Assembly (NCBI GenBank): GCA_023417975.1
Contig: JAEZDX010000684.1
Span: forward strand, 1-6,759
Source of the DNA: Bacillota bacterium
GTDB taxonomy: Bacteria; Bacillota; Clostridia; Clostridiales; Clostridiaceae
Direction of reading: 5' to 3'
Length of the DNA stretch: 6,759 bases
A model generated the notes under the pieces. It had not been told where the DNA came from and did no database searches. It saw only the letters and a list, made by a program, of their open reading frames with translations. Positions within the stretch are counted from its first letter, which is position 1, and every line of letters starts with the position of its first letter. The position numbers were made by a program, and so were the translations under genes. Positions 1 to 4,968 of the stretch are shown here, piece by piece.

Positions 1-188
1 ATATACACCTTATCCTGCATAGTTTCTTTTGCAGTTATAGAGGGCTTTACATCAACCATAAGTATCTCAACCACATCCGGATGTGTATCCGGAATAAGAT
101 ATTCCCCCTTTACTACGGTATCCGAAAAATTCTCCCCGAGTAACTGCTCATACTCTATATTCTCCTTAATCAGCTCAATAGCAGCCAT
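1..188 (-). CDS. DUF3794 (SPOCS) spore coat morphogenesis protein, SipL-like, N-terminal part
   Basis: The first 62 codons are visible; the rest lies beyond the left edge of the window. I read the minus strand from ATG at 186-188, which has a strong GGGAGGG ribosome site at 194-200 five bases upstream. The N-terminus runs MAAIELIKENIEYEQLLGEN and continues with a GEYLIPDTHPDVVEIL segment, a pattern I recognise from the DUF3794/SPOCS family. In Clostridioides difficile the family member SipL carries such domains plus a C-terminal LysM domain, binds SpoIVA and is needed to attach the coat to the forespore. The LysM end would fall outside the window, so I cannot tell SipL itself from another DUF3794 paralogue, and I give no symbol. 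The SigE-type promoter just upstream (217-247) supports mother-cell expression during sporulation. Confidence 0.85.
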   Translation of the reverse strand, partial: MAAIELIKENIEYEQLLGENFSDTVVKGEYLIPDTHPDVVEILMVDVKPSITAKETMQDKVY

Positions 189-216
189 ATTATCCCTCCC
201 TATAATACCTACTAAT

Positions 217-247
217 AATGTATACACCCCATAAATTGAAAATATGA
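217..247 (-). promoter_or_regulatory. SigE-type sporulation promoter of the DUF3794 gene
   Basis: On the minus strand the -35 element TCATATTT (240-247) is followed by a 15-base spacer and the -10 element TATACATT (217-224). The Bacillus SigE consensus as I recall it is KMATATTT, about 14-15 bases, then CATACAHT, so only one -10 base differs. Transcription would start near 210, about 20 bases before the start codon, leaving room for the ribosome site. The promoter type agrees with the gene's expected mother-cell role. The call rests on pattern matching only. Confidence 0.65.
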
Positions 248-353
248 CATAATTCAAACAAAATATTTCAATTCAATCCCCCTAATTTCTTTCATTAACG
301 GCTTCTCTCAAATACGAATTATATTTTCATTCATATTTTTATGTGTATAATAT

Positions 354-459
354 ATATCCAAATACAATCCTTGAACGCAATTTAAAAGAATGAATCCTCA
401 ACATTTTTTAAATTGCTATGTTAAATTTTGAATTTGGATATCTATATCTCAAAATTTAA
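354..459. repeat. Cluster of three perfect 10-11 bp inverted repeats, two of them interleaved
   Basis: This non-coding AT-rich stretch holds three perfect arm pairs. ATATCCAAAT (354-363) pairs with 432-441. GCAATTTAAAA (377-387) pairs with 406-416. TTAAATTTTGA (421-431) pairs with 449-459. The second lies inside the first. The third crosses the first, because one arm of the first pair sits in the loop of the third. The first and third can therefore form only as alternatives or as a pseudoknot. I find no T-tract that would make any of them a terminator and no open reading frame. They may be protein-binding sites, an RNA switch, or chance in AT-rich DNA. Confidence 0.5.
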
Positions 460-467
460 ATTTCATA

Positions 468-496
468 TTGACAGCCGACAAGATTTGACGTATTAT
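468..496 (+). promoter_or_regulatory. SigA-type promoter of a candidate small RNA
   Basis: TTGACA (468-473) is a perfect -35 hexamer. A 17-base spacer leads to TATTAT (491-496), one base from the TATAAT consensus. The predicted start is near 503-504. No plus-strand protein gene follows; the next plus-strand signal is a terminator at 559-589, so the promoter seems to serve a short RNA. Confidence 0.6.
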
Positions 497-502
497 TATA
501 AA

Positions 503-589
503 TGGTTATTGACCATATAACCTCTCATAAATTCTCAATACCCTTTTATACCATAGTTGAAAGATGGATACCCACCATCTTTCTTTTTT
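503..589 (+). ncRNA. Candidate intergenic small RNA, about 87 nt
   Basis: This is inferred from a near-consensus promoter (468-496) followed within 100 bases by an intrinsic terminator (559-589). The predicted RNA begins with a hairpin of GGTTAT (504-509) and ATAACC (517-522). An alternative 5-bp hairpin, ATGGT/ACCAT at 502-506/512-516, would exclude it. A mostly unpaired stretch with CCTCTC (521-526) and ACCC (540-543) follows, and the terminator stem closes the RNA, with ACCCA in its loop. C-rich single-stranded patches are what small RNAs such as RoxS/RsaE use against Shine-Dalgarno sequences, so a trans-acting role is possible but unproven. I do not recognise it as a named RNA family. A 32-codon frame from ATG 502 runs through the terminator and has no ribosome site, so I do not call a peptide. 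Confidence 0.45.
559..589 (+). terminator. Intrinsic terminator of the candidate small RNA
   Basis: GAAAGATGG (559-567) and CCATCTTTC (575-583) form a perfect 9-bp stem with a 7-base loop, followed directly by six T residues (584-589). The T-tract lies on the plus side, so it terminates rightward transcription. The only promoter seen upstream in that direction is at 468-496. Confidence 0.75.
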
Positions 590-624
590 ATTCATAATTT
601 ACATATTTTTATATATTTATCAGC

Positions 625-670
625 AAAAAGATGCATATATTTAATTTTTTCATTAAATATATGCATCTTT
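625..670 (-). terminator. Long perfect hairpin, possible leftward terminator
   Basis: Arms at 627-645 and 652-670 are perfectly complementary over 19 bp around a 6-base loop. Each arm contains the self-complementary ATGCAT. Read leftward, the stem ends in a run of five T residues; read rightward it ends in TTTCTTCC, so leftward termination fits better. The veg transcript already has its own terminator at 854-887, so this would be a back-up, or the 3' end of an unrecognised minus-strand RNA. It could also be a structural element of the chromosome. Confidence 0.45.
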
Positions 671-853
671 CTTCCATATAACTGTTCACCAAAATATCTT
701 TAAGTAACAATATATTAAATATTAGGTTAACCTGTAGTTAGAGGCTCAGAAATCCAAACCTCACTAATTAACCATAGAAAATATCAAAATCTCATGAATT
801 TTTCCAAGGTATTTCATCAAAAACAAGTTTATGCAGCCATAATACATCATAAT
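671..853. other. Non-coding gap, no gene seen
   Basis: I find no convincing reading frame, tRNA or promoter here. The only structure is an imperfect hairpin. GGTTAA (725-730) pairs with TTAACC (768-773) around an inner stem, GAGG (741-744) with CCTC (759-762), extended by TTA/TAA across a two-base bulge. Its left arm is part of the 10-bp palindrome AGGTTAACCT (724-733). No T-tract follows it on either strand. Confidence 0.4.
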
Positions 854-887
854 AAAAACTCAACCCTCAGGAAAAAACCTGAGGGCT
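854..887 (-). terminator. veg terminator
   Basis: CCCTCAGG and CCTGAGGG (864-871/878-885) form an 8-bp GC-rich stem, which a G-U and an A-U pair extend to 10 bp, with a 6-base loop. On the minus strand the stem is followed by TTGAG and a run of five T residues. It starts about 17 bases after the veg stop codon. On the plus side it is followed only by CTTTACTTT, so it acts mainly leftward. Confidence 0.8.
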
Positions 888-903
888 TTACTTTACTTAT
901 GTA

Positions 904-1140
904 TTAACCTGCATAAACTAATTGTACCGTCTTTGTCAAAACGTCTGAGTAACTATATGTTACTGTCCTGTGGGTGTCATTTTCGAGCCTTATTACGAAT
1001 ATGCTGGGATAGGTTTTTTCAATTATTCCCCTATTCACCAGGATTTTTCTCCTTCCACCATTCGCTTTTAGTGTAACCTTTTCGCCAACGTGGTTTTCTA
1101 TATCCTTCTTAATTGCAGCTATCTTATTATTTTTTTCCAT
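904..1140 (-). CDS. veg: Veg family protein
   Basis: A 78-residue protein of the Veg family (DUF1021). The segment VGEKVTLKANGGRRKILVNR and the following GIIEKTYPSIFVIRLEND, with a TYSYSDVLT motif near the end, are typical. It looks like a small beta-barrel, possibly nucleic-acid binding, and sits in the cytoplasm. In Bacillus subtilis veg is strongly transcribed in vegetative cells and has been reported to promote biofilm matrix gene expression; the molecular role is not settled. I chose ATG 1138-1140, preceded by GAGGGTG. An in-frame upstream ATG at 1165-1167 overlaps the -10 hexamer, so a transcript from the main promoter would not contain it. The gene has two SigA promoters and its own terminator. 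The veg-yabG neighbourhood is also found in Bacillus. Confidence 0.93.
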   Translation of the reverse strand: MEKNNKIAAIKKDIENHVGEKVTLKANGGRRKILVNRGIIEKTYPSIFVIRLENDTHRTVTYSYSDVLTKTVQLVYAG

Positions 1141-1165
1141 AGAAACACCCTCTTTCCACAAATAC

Positions 1166-1194
1166 ATTATACCTCAGGACAAACAATATGTCAA
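1166..1194 (-). promoter_or_regulatory. Consensus SigA promoter of veg (proximal)
   Basis: On the minus strand TTGACA (1189-1194), a 17-base spacer and TATAAT (1166-1171) match the SigA consensus exactly. Transcription should start near 1159, giving a leader of about 19 bases that includes the ribosome site. A perfect promoter agrees with the known high strength of the veg promoter in Bacillus. It also rules out the longer reading frame that begins inside its -10 element. Confidence 0.9.
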
Positions 1195-1205
1195 ATAAAC
1201 ATATT

Positions 1206-1235
1206 ATTTTATCACTTTGCAAACGTTTTTGTCAA
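1206..1235 (-). promoter_or_regulatory. Second, distal SigA promoter of veg
   Basis: TTGACA (1230-1235), an 18-base spacer and TAAAAT (1206-1211) on the minus strand form a good SigA promoter, with one -10 mismatch. It lies 41 bases upstream of the proximal promoter, in tandem with it. Its predicted start is near 1199, just ahead of the proximal -35 element. The spacer contains the operator-like sequence at 1218-1231, so this promoter could be the regulated one of the pair. Confidence 0.6.
1218..1231. promoter_or_regulatory. Cre-like / LacI-family operator candidate
   Basis: TGCAAACGTTTTTG contains the palindromic core AAACGTTT. Compared with the CcpA cre pattern TGNAANCGNWNNCW, it agrees at every fixed base except the last two. 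It lies within the spacer of the distal veg promoter, where a bound repressor would block RNA polymerase. One half-site is poor, and another LacI-family regulator or none may be involved. Confidence 0.3.
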
Positions 1236-1360
1236 TGTTAATTTTCTGTGAACTTTTTATTTTTGCTTTGTAAACAAGTATATTATGCCTCAATATCTCT
1301 TTTTTATACTAATATTTACGCAATTTCTATATATATCGTTCAATTTATTATAATTTTTTT

Positions 1361-1400
1361 GACAAACAAATAAGGCTTCGCATTTGCGAAACCTTTTTTT
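1361..1400. terminator. Bidirectional terminator after yabG
   Basis: The arms 1372-1381 and 1386-1395 form a 10-bp stem with one G-T pair and a four-base loop. On the minus strand it begins right after the yabG stop codon and is followed by ATTTGTTTGTC, adequate for leftward termination. On the plus strand it ends in seven T residues (1394-1400), which would stop rightward readthrough into yabG. No plus-strand gene is seen just upstream. Confidence 0.75.
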
Positions 1401-2274
1401 AAGCGTAGGGCGATTTGGGATAACCTTCTCTATATTTACCCCTTGTCTGCAAGCCACCTATTCCTTTTATACCGGTTATAGTGTTTTCTAAAACATCATG
1501 TATGGAAACTATCTTTTCTATGTTTGTAAATGCTATTTTCTCACATACAAAAACAGGATCCAGACAGTGTATCAGCACCCTGCTTGGAGAACTTGCAAAA
1601 TTAGCTCCGGAGTCAAGTATTCTTTCATAATTAGATTGACAGGCTCCTGCAAATATTACCAACTCATCATAGCTTGACTCATAGTCTCTAAGAGCCGAGA
1701 CAGCTTCAACAAAAAACTTCGAATTTCTATAACTGTCCAAGGAACTATAGTCCTCAACATTTTTCAAAATACTGTCATGTCCCGTAAGCACGACTATGTC
1801 CGGCTTTACTTCTTTTACTATTTCTACAATTTGTGACGCTTGATCCTTTTCCAGAACAATTTTCCCTGCTGCATCCATACCGAGTTGCTTGTATACTTTC
1901 AAACAAGTATCTAAGTACTCCGGATCTCCGTCCACATGCAGTATTCTTCCGGGGCGTCCAAAAGTCAATTCTTTAGCCGGTGCTGCTTTATTTGACTTTG
2001 TCATTCTCACAGTCTCACTTCTATAATATTCCGTCCTTTCTGACAATATTCTCTTTATAGTTTTATTTACTCGTTTATTAAACAGTTCGTCTTTCTCGCT
2101 GATGAATCTTTCTCTTACCTCTTCAAGATCTTCTGCCACAGCGTCTGCAATCAATCTTAAATTCAACCCTTTTATAATATACTGCTTCCCTTTTTCAGTT
2201 TCTTTAATATCAATTATCCTAAAGACAATATCCTTTCCATAGGACTTTCTTACAACGGTATCGCCAATCTCCAT
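1399..2274 (-). CDS. yabG: Sporulation-specific cysteine protease YabG
   Basis: A 291-residue protein that matches YabG along its length. The N-terminus MEIGDTVVRKSYGKDIVFRI is a small barrel-like region; the peptidase region starts near residue 110 (ILHVDGDPEYLD). The TGHD motif gives His166 and FAGACQSNYERI gives Cys212, the expected catalytic pair. YabG acts in the mother cell. In Bacillus it trims coat proteins such as SpoIVA and SafA, and in C. difficile it processes the germination factors CspBA and SleC. I chose ATG 2272-2274 because GGAG lies eight bases upstream and homologues begin at this point. A start nine codons earlier has no ribosome site and falls at the predicted transcription start. 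The SigK-type promoter at 2305-2330 gives late mother-cell timing. The gene appears intact, and Cys and His are both present. Confidence 0.95.
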   Translation of the reverse strand: MEIGDTVVRKSYGKDIVFRIIDIKETEKGKQYIIKGLNLRLIADAVAEDLEEVRERFISEKDELFNKRVNKTIKRILSERTEYYRSETVRMTKSNKAAPAKELTFGRPGRILHVDGDPEYLDTCLKVYKQLGMDAAGKIVLEKDQASQIVEIVKEVKPDIVVLTGHDSILKNVEDYSSLDSYRNSKFFVEAVSALRDYESSYDELVIFAGACQSNYERILDSGANFASSPSRVLIHCLDPVFVCEKIAFTNIEKIVSIHDVLENTITGIKGIGGLQTRGKYREGYPKSPYA

Positions 2275-2304
2275 TGTCTCATCTCCACTACTCATTCTCA
2301 TTAC

Positions 2305-2330
2305 ATAATATGAGTGGATAAGTTATGTGT
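2305..2330 (-). promoter_or_regulatory. SigK-type promoter of yabG
   Basis: On the minus strand an AC dinucleotide (2329-2330) is followed by 16 bases and CATATTAT (2305-2312). This fits the SigK pattern AC, 16-17 bases, CATANNNTA except for its last base. Start of transcription is expected near 2298, about 24 bases before the ATG. YabG is a SigK-dependent gene in Bacillus, so the match is in the right place. A small inverted repeat, AGTTAT/ATAACT (2321-2326/2335-2340), overlaps the -35 side. Confidence 0.55.
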
Positions 2331-2361
2331 GCTAATAACTTTATACTCCTTTGTATAATGA

Positions 2362-2394
2362 AATTTTAAAGCCATGCGTACCATACTGCATGGC
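2362..2394 (-). terminator. Terminator of the CotS-family gene
   Basis: GCCATGC and GCATGGC (2371-2377/2388-2394) form a 7-bp stem, continued by GTA/TAC with a single bulged base around a three-base loop. On the minus strand it is followed by TTTAAAATTT, a weak but usable tract. It begins 21 bases after the stop codon of the CotS-family gene and separates that gene from the yabG promoter. Confidence 0.65.
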
Positions 2395-2415
2395 CCATAT
2401 CATATATATTTCATA

Positions 2416-3420
2416 CTATTCCTTTTGTCCATAAAATTCTTTAAATTGTTTGATAAACTCCAGATAAACCTGCTGTTCATGAGCTAGTTCATCAATCTTC
2501 TTATTAAAGGTGTTTTGTCCCCAATTTACTTCATTATAGTAATATCTATTGGATAAACGCCAGAATCTCTGAGGGAATAGCAAAAATGCAAAAAGAACCC
2601 TGTATTCATCCGTTCTCAATGGATATACTGAATCATATGACTCAATAATGAGCCTACAGTATTCCATATTCCAATTAACTCTTTTTAAAACCTTTATCAA
2701 GAAATTCGCTACATCATAAATTTTGACCTCTCTTTTACTATAATCGAAATCAATGATACTTACTTCCTTATCCTCACCGATAATAATATTATGATAAGTA
2801 TAATCATGATGGCAAAAACTCTTTTCTTCTTCTGCAATAGCACATAATTCTAAATAATTGGAATCCTGCAGCACTGCTACTGCTCTTTTCCCAATTTCTT
2901 TGTAAAACTGTACCTCCTTTACATATGAAAGGTCAAATGCAGTTTTCACACTTTTCTTTCTGGCCATATCCCTCATCCTGTCAAAGGACTTAATCCTTTT
3001 GTCCATTAGATGCGGCCATCGTCCTAAATCGGTTTTTAATTTACTGTTTTCAGGAGGTTCGTATCCTCTTGAAGCCAGATGGAGCATTGCCAAATTTTTA
3101 GCTGCCAATACCAGATCCTCTTTATTCTGGAAATCACATTCCCTACCTTCGATCCATCTTGAAAGAGTATAGATATCTTCATTTACCAGTGCGTAAGGAA
3201 GACCATCTATATTCAGATGATATTTATCAACATTGGCATAACCGTTCTTAATAAGATGTTCTTTTGCTCCATATACAAATAAAAGTTTCTGAATTCCATA
3301 ATTGATTTTCTTAAGACATCTGACACCCTTATCTGTTTTTAAATAATAAACACCTTTATTAGGTTTTATATTTTCTATTTTGATGTCAAACTGTCTCTCA
3401 ATCTCAAATTCTCTCATCAT
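2416..3420 (-). CDS. CotS-family spore coat protein (kinase-like fold)
   Basis: A 334-residue protein with the APH/CotS kinase-like fold. A beta-strand N-lobe (residues 12-95) carries a candidate ATP-binding lysine in VRCLKK (37-38) and is followed by a helical C-lobe. The catalytic loop HHDYTYHN supplies His205, Asp206 and Asn211, and SIIDFDYS supplies the metal-binding Asp224 in place of DFG. The family includes CotS, CotI, YutH and YsxE of Bacillus, which are spore coat components or spore-associated. CotH-type kinases phosphorylate coat proteins, but that is a different family and no activity is established here. The start is ATG 3418-3420, preceded by GGGAGGTG (3427-3434) at ideal spacing; a GTG three codons upstream is part of that ribosome site. 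A second ATG follows immediately. No good SigK promoter was found. The gene diverges from a glycosyltransferase, which suggests a shared role at the spore surface. Confidence 0.87.
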   Translation of the reverse strand: MMREFEIERQFDIKIENIKPNKGVYYLKTDKGVRCLKKINYGIQKLLFVYGAKEHLIKNGYANVDKYHLNIDGLPYALVNEDIYTLSRWIEGRECDFQNKEDLVLAAKNLAMLHLASRGYEPPENSKLKTDLGRWPHLMDKRIKSFDRMRDMARKKSVKTAFDLSYVKEVQFYKEIGKRAVAVLQDSNYLELCAIAEEEKSFCHHDYTYHNIIIGEDKEVSIIDFDYSKREVKIYDVANFLIKVLKRVNWNMEYCRLIIESYDSVYPLRTDEYRVLFAFLLFPQRFWRLSNRYYYNEVNWGQNTFNKKIDELAHEQQVYLEFIKQFKEFYGQKE

Positions 3421-3608
3421 CTCTATCACCTCCCATATAATTTATATGTTCCTACACTCATATTTATTATTACTAAATAAGGAAATAGCATTATTTCTCT
3501 TGCTCGTAATCCTAAGTCCCATAAATTCAATATTGGCACGAAATCAATAACATTTTTAACTCATAGCTAATATAATAAAGTATGACTATTACGAAAGGAT
3601 TATCCATC

Positions 3609-4736
3609 ATGAAAATCGGAATCGACGGAAGAGCTGCAAAGTGGTATAGGGGAACGGGTATAGGTAATTACACTTATCAGATAATTAATTCTCTTAACAG
3701 TTTGGATGAAACAAGTAATTACCTATTGTTTATGCCCGATAACTGCAGCACAGACATACAATTCAACAGAAATTTTACTGTTAGAAATATTACCGAAAAT
3801 GACAGTTCCAGCTTCTGGGATGAAGTAAATATTCCAAACATTCTTCACGATAATGAAGTAGAAATATACCATGTACCTCAAAACGGTATAGGACTCCCTT
3901 TGGATAAGCCCTGCAAGATGATAATTACTTTACACGATATAATTCCATATAGAATGCCTGAAACTGTTGGTCCTAATTATTTAAAAATATTTTTGAAGCA
4001 AATTCCCCAAATAATACCACTGTGTGACGGAATAATAACAGTTTCCAAATTTTCAAAGGAAGATATAATGCGGGAATTTAACTTCCCTGGAGATAAAATC
4101 TTTGTAACTCACCTGGCACCTGAAGGCATATATAAGCCTCGGGATAAGCAAAAAAGCAAGCAGCTTATAAAAGATTTATACGGTATAGACGGAGATTTTA
4201 TTTTATATATAGGCGGATTTAGTCCAAGGAAAAATATAATGGGCTTGATTGAGTCCTTCAGTAAAATATTGAAAAGCTATAAAAGGAATATAAAACTTGT
4301 GATTGCCGGAAAAAAAGGTATATCCTATGAATTATATAGGCAGCGCACTGAGCAACTAAGCATCAGTGAAAATGTTATTTTTCCCGGTTTTATCGCAATG
4401 GAACATCTTCCATATCTGTACAGTGCTTCGGAATTATTTGTTTATCCATCCTTTTATGAAGGTTTCGGCTTACCCCCTGTAGAGGCCATGGCCTGCGGCG
4501 TTCCGGTAATTGCATCAAATACTACTTCCATACCGGAAATAATCGGTGATAATGCAGTTTCTGTAAATCCAAGCGATATTGATGCCTTAAGCGAAGCAAT
4601 GCTAAATGTCCTTCAAGATGAAACTCTTAAAGAAAAACTCATTACGAAAGGCCTCGTACGTGCTTCCGAATTGACCTGGAAGGATACAGCCATGAAAACC
4701 TTAAATGCCTATAACATGATATCAAATAGCTGGTGA
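3609..4736 (+). CDS. GT4-family glycosyltransferase (GT-B fold)
   Basis: A 375-residue protein with two Rossmann-like domains, the usual GT4 size. The N-terminal acceptor domain opens with MKIGIDGRAA and a glycine-rich GTGIGNYT loop (residues 15-22). The nucleotide-sugar domain has ILYIGGFSPRKNI (198-210), VIFPGFI (256-262) and the EX7E signature in YEGFGLPPVEAMACG, with Glu284 and Glu292. It should transfer a sugar from an activated donor to an unknown acceptor in the cytoplasm or at the membrane; there is no signal peptide or membrane segment. I chose ATG 3609 because AAAGGA lies nine bases upstream; an in-frame ATG at 3582 lacks a ribosome site. A TATAAT at 3571-3576 is present but has a poor -35. 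Its position divergent from a CotS-family gene and beside yabG suggests glycosylation of spore coat or exosporium, but a cell-wall or polysaccharide role is equally possible. Confidence 0.88.
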   Translation: MKIGIDGRAAKWYRGTGIGNYTYQIINSLNSLDETSNYLLFMPDNCSTDIQFNRNFTVRNITENDSSSFWDEVNIPNILHDNEVEIYHVPQNGIGLPLDKPCKMIITLHDIIPYRMPETVGPNYLKIFLKQIPQIIPLCDGIITVSKFSKEDIMREFNFPGDKIFVTHLAPEGIYKPRDKQKSKQLIKDLYGIDGDFILYIGGFSPRKNIMGLIESFSKILKSYKRNIKLVIAGKKGISYELYRQRTEQLSISENVIFPGFIAMEHLPYLYSASELFVYPSFYEGFGLPPVEAMACGVPVIASNTTSIPEIIGDNAVSVNPSDIDALSEAMLNVLQDETLKEKLITKGLVRASELTWKDTAMKTLNAYNMISNSW

Positions 4737-4762
4737 AGGGTATCGGCTTTAAGAAATATATT

Positions 4763-4806
4763 AATCAGTCTGTTCAATGAATATATTTTGGTACAGGCTG
4801 ATTTTT
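4763..4806 (+). terminator. Terminator of the glycosyltransferase gene
   Basis: The arms 4763-4773 and 4793-4803 (AATCAGTCTGT and its near-complement) make an 11-bp stem with one T-G pair and a 19-base loop. A run of T residues (4802-4806) overlaps and follows the stem. It lies 27 bases after the stop codon and isolates the glycosyltransferase from the SOS promoter that starts at 4816. Confidence 0.75.
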
Positions 4807-4815
4807 ATATGGCCA

Positions 4816-4844
4816 TTTACAATCGAACATACGTTTGTTATAAT
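4816..4844 (+). promoter_or_regulatory. SigA promoter of the radical-SAM operon
   Basis: TTTACA (4816-4821) differs from the -35 consensus by one base. A 17-base spacer leads to a perfect TATAAT (4839-4844). The predicted start is near 4851. The spacer is almost fully occupied by the LexA box at 4824-4837, so LexA and RNA polymerase cannot bind together. This is the arrangement seen at many SOS promoters. Confidence 0.8.
4824..4837. promoter_or_regulatory. LexA (SOS) box
   Basis: CGAACATACGTTTG agrees with the Gram-positive LexA/DinR box CGAACRNRYGTTYC (consensus from memory) at every position but the last. It is an imperfect palindrome of CGAAC and GTTTG around four bases. It sits between the -35 and -10 of a good SigA promoter. 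The gene behind it encodes a putative DNA-repair enzyme, as expected for an SOS gene. Confidence 0.82.
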
Positions 4845-4891
4845 TATTTATTATATGACCTTCACTTATAAATATCTGTCATTAATGAAAT

Positions 4892-4947
4892 ATAAACAAC
4901 TTCATTACATTGGACACCCCCATACATTAATGTATGAAGTTGTTTAT
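4892..4947 (+). promoter_or_regulatory. Large hairpin in the mRNA leader of the radical-SAM operon
   Basis: The arms 4892-4905 and 4934-4947 pair perfectly over 14 bp. After one bulged base (4906) five more pairs follow (4907-4911 with 4929-4933), around a 17-base loop holding a run of five C residues. The loop side and right arm also contain a 16-bp perfect palindrome, CATACATTAATGTATG (4921-4936), which competes with the main stem. The hairpin ends eight bases before the AAGGAG ribosome site. A-residues follow it rather than T, so it is not a terminator. It may stabilise the mRNA, control ribosome access, or be a protein operator. Confidence 0.6.
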
Positions 4948-4968
4948 CTATAAAAAGGAGTCTTGAAA

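Noticed and set aside
502..597. 31-codon frame within the candidate small RNA
   Set aside because: It has no ribosome site, begins at the predicted transcript start and runs through the terminator stem and T-tract.
1141..1167. Upstream in-frame start extending Veg by nine residues
   Set aside because: The ATG is part of the -10 region of the consensus promoter, and the extension is not seen in Veg proteins as I know them.
1358..1386. TTGACA on the plus strand at 1358-1363 as a promoter
   Set aside because: At 17 bases the sequence is CATTTG, not a -10, and the terminator stem begins within the spacer.
2275..2301. Upstream in-frame start extending YabG by nine residues
   Set aside because: No ribosome site precedes it, and it falls at the start of the SigK-dependent transcript; GGAG fits the downstream ATG.
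3430..3480. CATATAAAT upstream of the CotS-family gene as a SigE or SigK -10
   Set aside because: Position 8 of the -10 does not fit either consensus, no AC lies at SigK spacing, and the candidate SigE -35 is imperfect; too weak to call.
3534..3555. TTGGCACG resembling a Sig54 -24 element before the glycosyltransferase
   Set aside because: No TTGC-type -12 element occurs at the required spacing; CAAT is there instead.
4855..4953. 32-codon frame filling the leader of the radical-SAM operon and ending just before its ribosome site
   Set aside because: Its ATG lies about four bases after the predicted transcript start with no ribosome site, and its sequence follows the hairpin arms. A leader peptide is not excluded but has no positive support.
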